Positions 31,001 through 32,251 of a DNA stretch of 32,251 nucleotides are shown here, one piece after another. Under the pieces are notes generated by a model, which was given only the letters and a program-made list of their open reading frames with translations, was not told the origin of the DNA and did not search any database. Each line of letters starts with the position of its first letter. Position 1 is the stretch's first letter. The stretch comes from Blakeslea trispora (lineage: Eukaryota; Mucoromycota; Mucoromycetes; Mucorales; Choanephoraceae): assembly GCA_025331445.1 (NCBI GenBank), contig JAIWNE010000211.1, positions 1 to 32,251 on the forward strand, read 5' to 3'. The translations under genes were made by a program, and so were the position numbers.

Positions 31001-31096
31001 TGACCTTGCCATGTCCAACTTGGGAGTTTTCTTGCATACAGTACAAAAGCACATCATCAAACCATTACAGGTGGAAGAGTTGGTAGAAGTAGACAT
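28027..31096 (-). pseudogene. CACTA/Plavaka-like (Tnp2-type) transposase, disrupted
   Basis: Proposed start ATG 31096, about 80 bp after TATATATA. The N-terminus has a Cys-rich finger (CNGLMMCFCTVCKK, then KVTKRTYREHQKREVKRDKD after a shift), and an intron ends near 30897. The core, 30363 to 28027, is one frame. It has LTLNCD then TGA, FQAYKDTYSVGAIYLTMQNLP, CLIPGPNEPSTYQMNNYLRPL, YMMDLPAQKKVAGL, CHKCGKRFP, DPIRHVGVDIMHNHFLG and a DUF4218-like end (TPNFHYALHLKDTMLDY...LFNFERHNQDLK). These fit the transposase_21 family, a DDE enzyme. Stops in this frame: 29973 TGA, 29574 TAA, 29544 TGA, 29172 TGA, 28905 TAG, with no frameshift. The part between 30370 and 30900 needs more shifts or splicing. 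Terminal repeats were not found. Confidence 0.8.
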
Positions 31097-31942
31097 TTTC
31101 GAAAATAAGAGAGGAGAGAGAGAGAGAGGATAAAAGTGAGGAAAATACCAATTCCGTTAATGTTGACAGTGATATATATACCGATGGTTTACCCTTGATT
31201 TGAACTGAGAATGATATTATCGACAATTTTTCAGATCCAAATGCTGTTTCAATACAATGACAGCCATTGTTCTTGAACTTGCTTTTTTTATTACTAATTT
31301 TAAGGGCTTTCTGTCTGTCTGTCAAATCTGTCTTACTGTAATACACGGAGTTGAAGAAAACGTGTTCACAAGTCTTTTTTCCAAAAGTTGTGCATTCTCT
31401 CTTTATTGTTTCTACTTTTTGTAGACAAGACTTGTTGCATCATGACAACTAAATATTGAATGCCTTATTTTGTGAATATGATATTGTTTCGTTATTTGAC
31501 TGTGTTTTGATGCATATTTTTGGTTCAAAAGATGTTTTTGAATGTCAGATTTTGATGTCTTTTCTTAGAAAAATAAATCAGGGTCAATCTTGGTTATTTC
31601 ACTCCGATGTTTGAGGTACTTCAAAAGAGACGAAAATAAAAAAGATATAGCATTTGTATGATAAGCAGTTGCAGTAAGTAATTACTCGCTTTTATTTTCA
31701 ACTGTTGATAGACGCCGTAATTAAAAATACAGTGATTTCTTTTCTTAATGATTTGAACATACTTTTTTAACACAAGAAAATTAGGGCAGTCAATTTTATT
31801 CTCATACAAAATTACTCCTACCGCTTCTAAAAAAACATGTCCCAGAAAATTTTTTACCTCGCTTCGAATTTACTTTTTTATTGAAACAATCTTAACTCCT
31901 GACTTATCCATTTCCAAAGAAAAAAAGGATGATAAAACTCAA
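31097..31942. other. Promoter side of the CACTA-like gene and unassigned AT-rich DNA
   Basis: TATATATA at 31173-31180 stands about 80 bp upstream of the proposed transposase start, after a CT-rich run on the minus strand (31110-31133). From 31370 to 31942 nothing gene-like is seen. Weak similarity to 1165-1210 (TTTGAGGTACTT near 31609) suggests the edge repeat may start earlier. Confidence 0.5.
31173..31180 (-). promoter_or_regulatory. TATA box of the CACTA-like transposase
   Basis: TATATATA upstream of ATG 31096 on the minus strand. Confidence 0.45.
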
Positions 31943-32251
31943 TAGACTTTAGTCATTACAATAAACAAATACCGATGCAAGCGCGTTACCAACAAGTCGA
32001 CAAAAATCTAAGACCATCAAAGAAAAGGGACAACTATAAAGATCCTTTAGATATTCCAGTAAAAGGCTTTGACGCCAACAAATGTGTAAGATCTTTTATC
32101 TCGGCATCACTTCTATTCGGTAAATTATCAACTCACAGCTAGTGAATTACACCGTTATCACTTAATTGCTTGTTACGCATGAGGTAATTAATACTTTTGG
32201 TTTAGAATATAAACGGATCTCTGTTTGAATGGCCTGCATCACGAACAACAA
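31943..32251 (+). repeat. Diverged direct repeat, copy B (partner at 1341-1643)
   Basis: Matches copy A in order and orientation up to the window end. An ATG (31974) opens a frame MQARYQQVDKNLRPSKKRDN that reads through GTAAGA (32085) to a TAG. If GTAAGA...CACAG is an intron it would be 53 nt. The copy continues outside the window. Confidence 0.7.

Noticed and set aside
31621..31809. 62-codon minus-strand ORF
   Set aside because: Lys/Ile/Leu-rich, in AT-rich DNA, without promoter, motif or neighbour support.

Overview
The window reads as a transposon graveyard from an AT-rich fungal genome. I infer an early-diverging fungus of the Mucoromycota. The grounds are many 50-61 nt GT-AG introns, TATA boxes 50-80 bp before start codons, and the mix of a DIRS element, a Helentron-type Helitron, a chromodomain Ty3/gypsy element, a LINE and a CACTA/Plavaka-like transposon. 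Nothing bacterial or viral was seen, and no rRNA, tRNA or CRISPR array.

Layout, left to right. (1) 1-1006: right part of a Tc1/mariner element, with an intact minus-strand transposase cut by the window edge. (2) 1007-2232: unassigned DNA holding one copy of a diverged repeat whose partner lies at the other window edge (31943-32251), plus a small membrane-type ORF. (3) 2233-6551: a structurally complete DIRS retrotransposon with inverted terminal repeats and an internal complementary region. Its RT/RNase H gene is full of stops, but its tyrosine recombinase ORF is open. (4) 6552-12488: short palindromes, then a two-ORF LINE with APE endonuclease and RT, broken by stops and frameshifts and ending in a poly(A) tract. 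(5) 12791-13404: no long ORF, but five consecutive well-formed introns on the minus strand mark a spliced locus. (6) 13405-about 26040: a minus-strand Helentron (Rep/HUH, PIF1-like helicase, C-terminal endonuclease) split by a Ty3/gypsy chromovirus at 15748-21938, which has near-identical LTRs and a CGCTG target duplication. (7) 26214-27172: a four-exon gene of unknown function on the plus strand. (8) 28027-31096: a decayed minus-strand CACTA/Plavaka-like transposase. (9) 31097-32251: its promoter side and the second repeat copy.

Order of events: the gypsy element is younger than the Helentron it interrupts. The Helentron may itself have landed in or beside the spliced locus at its left edge. 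Two styles of decay are visible. DIRS and CACTA-like genes carry mainly nonsense codons at positions where Trp, Arg or Gln is expected. The gypsy element carries almost only single-base indels, and its LTRs differ only by two such indels, so consensus error must be considered there.

The best candidates for something new are the hidden five-intron locus, the paired palindromes inside both Helentron ends, the DIRS element with a dead RT and an open recombinase, and the repeat family found at both window edges.
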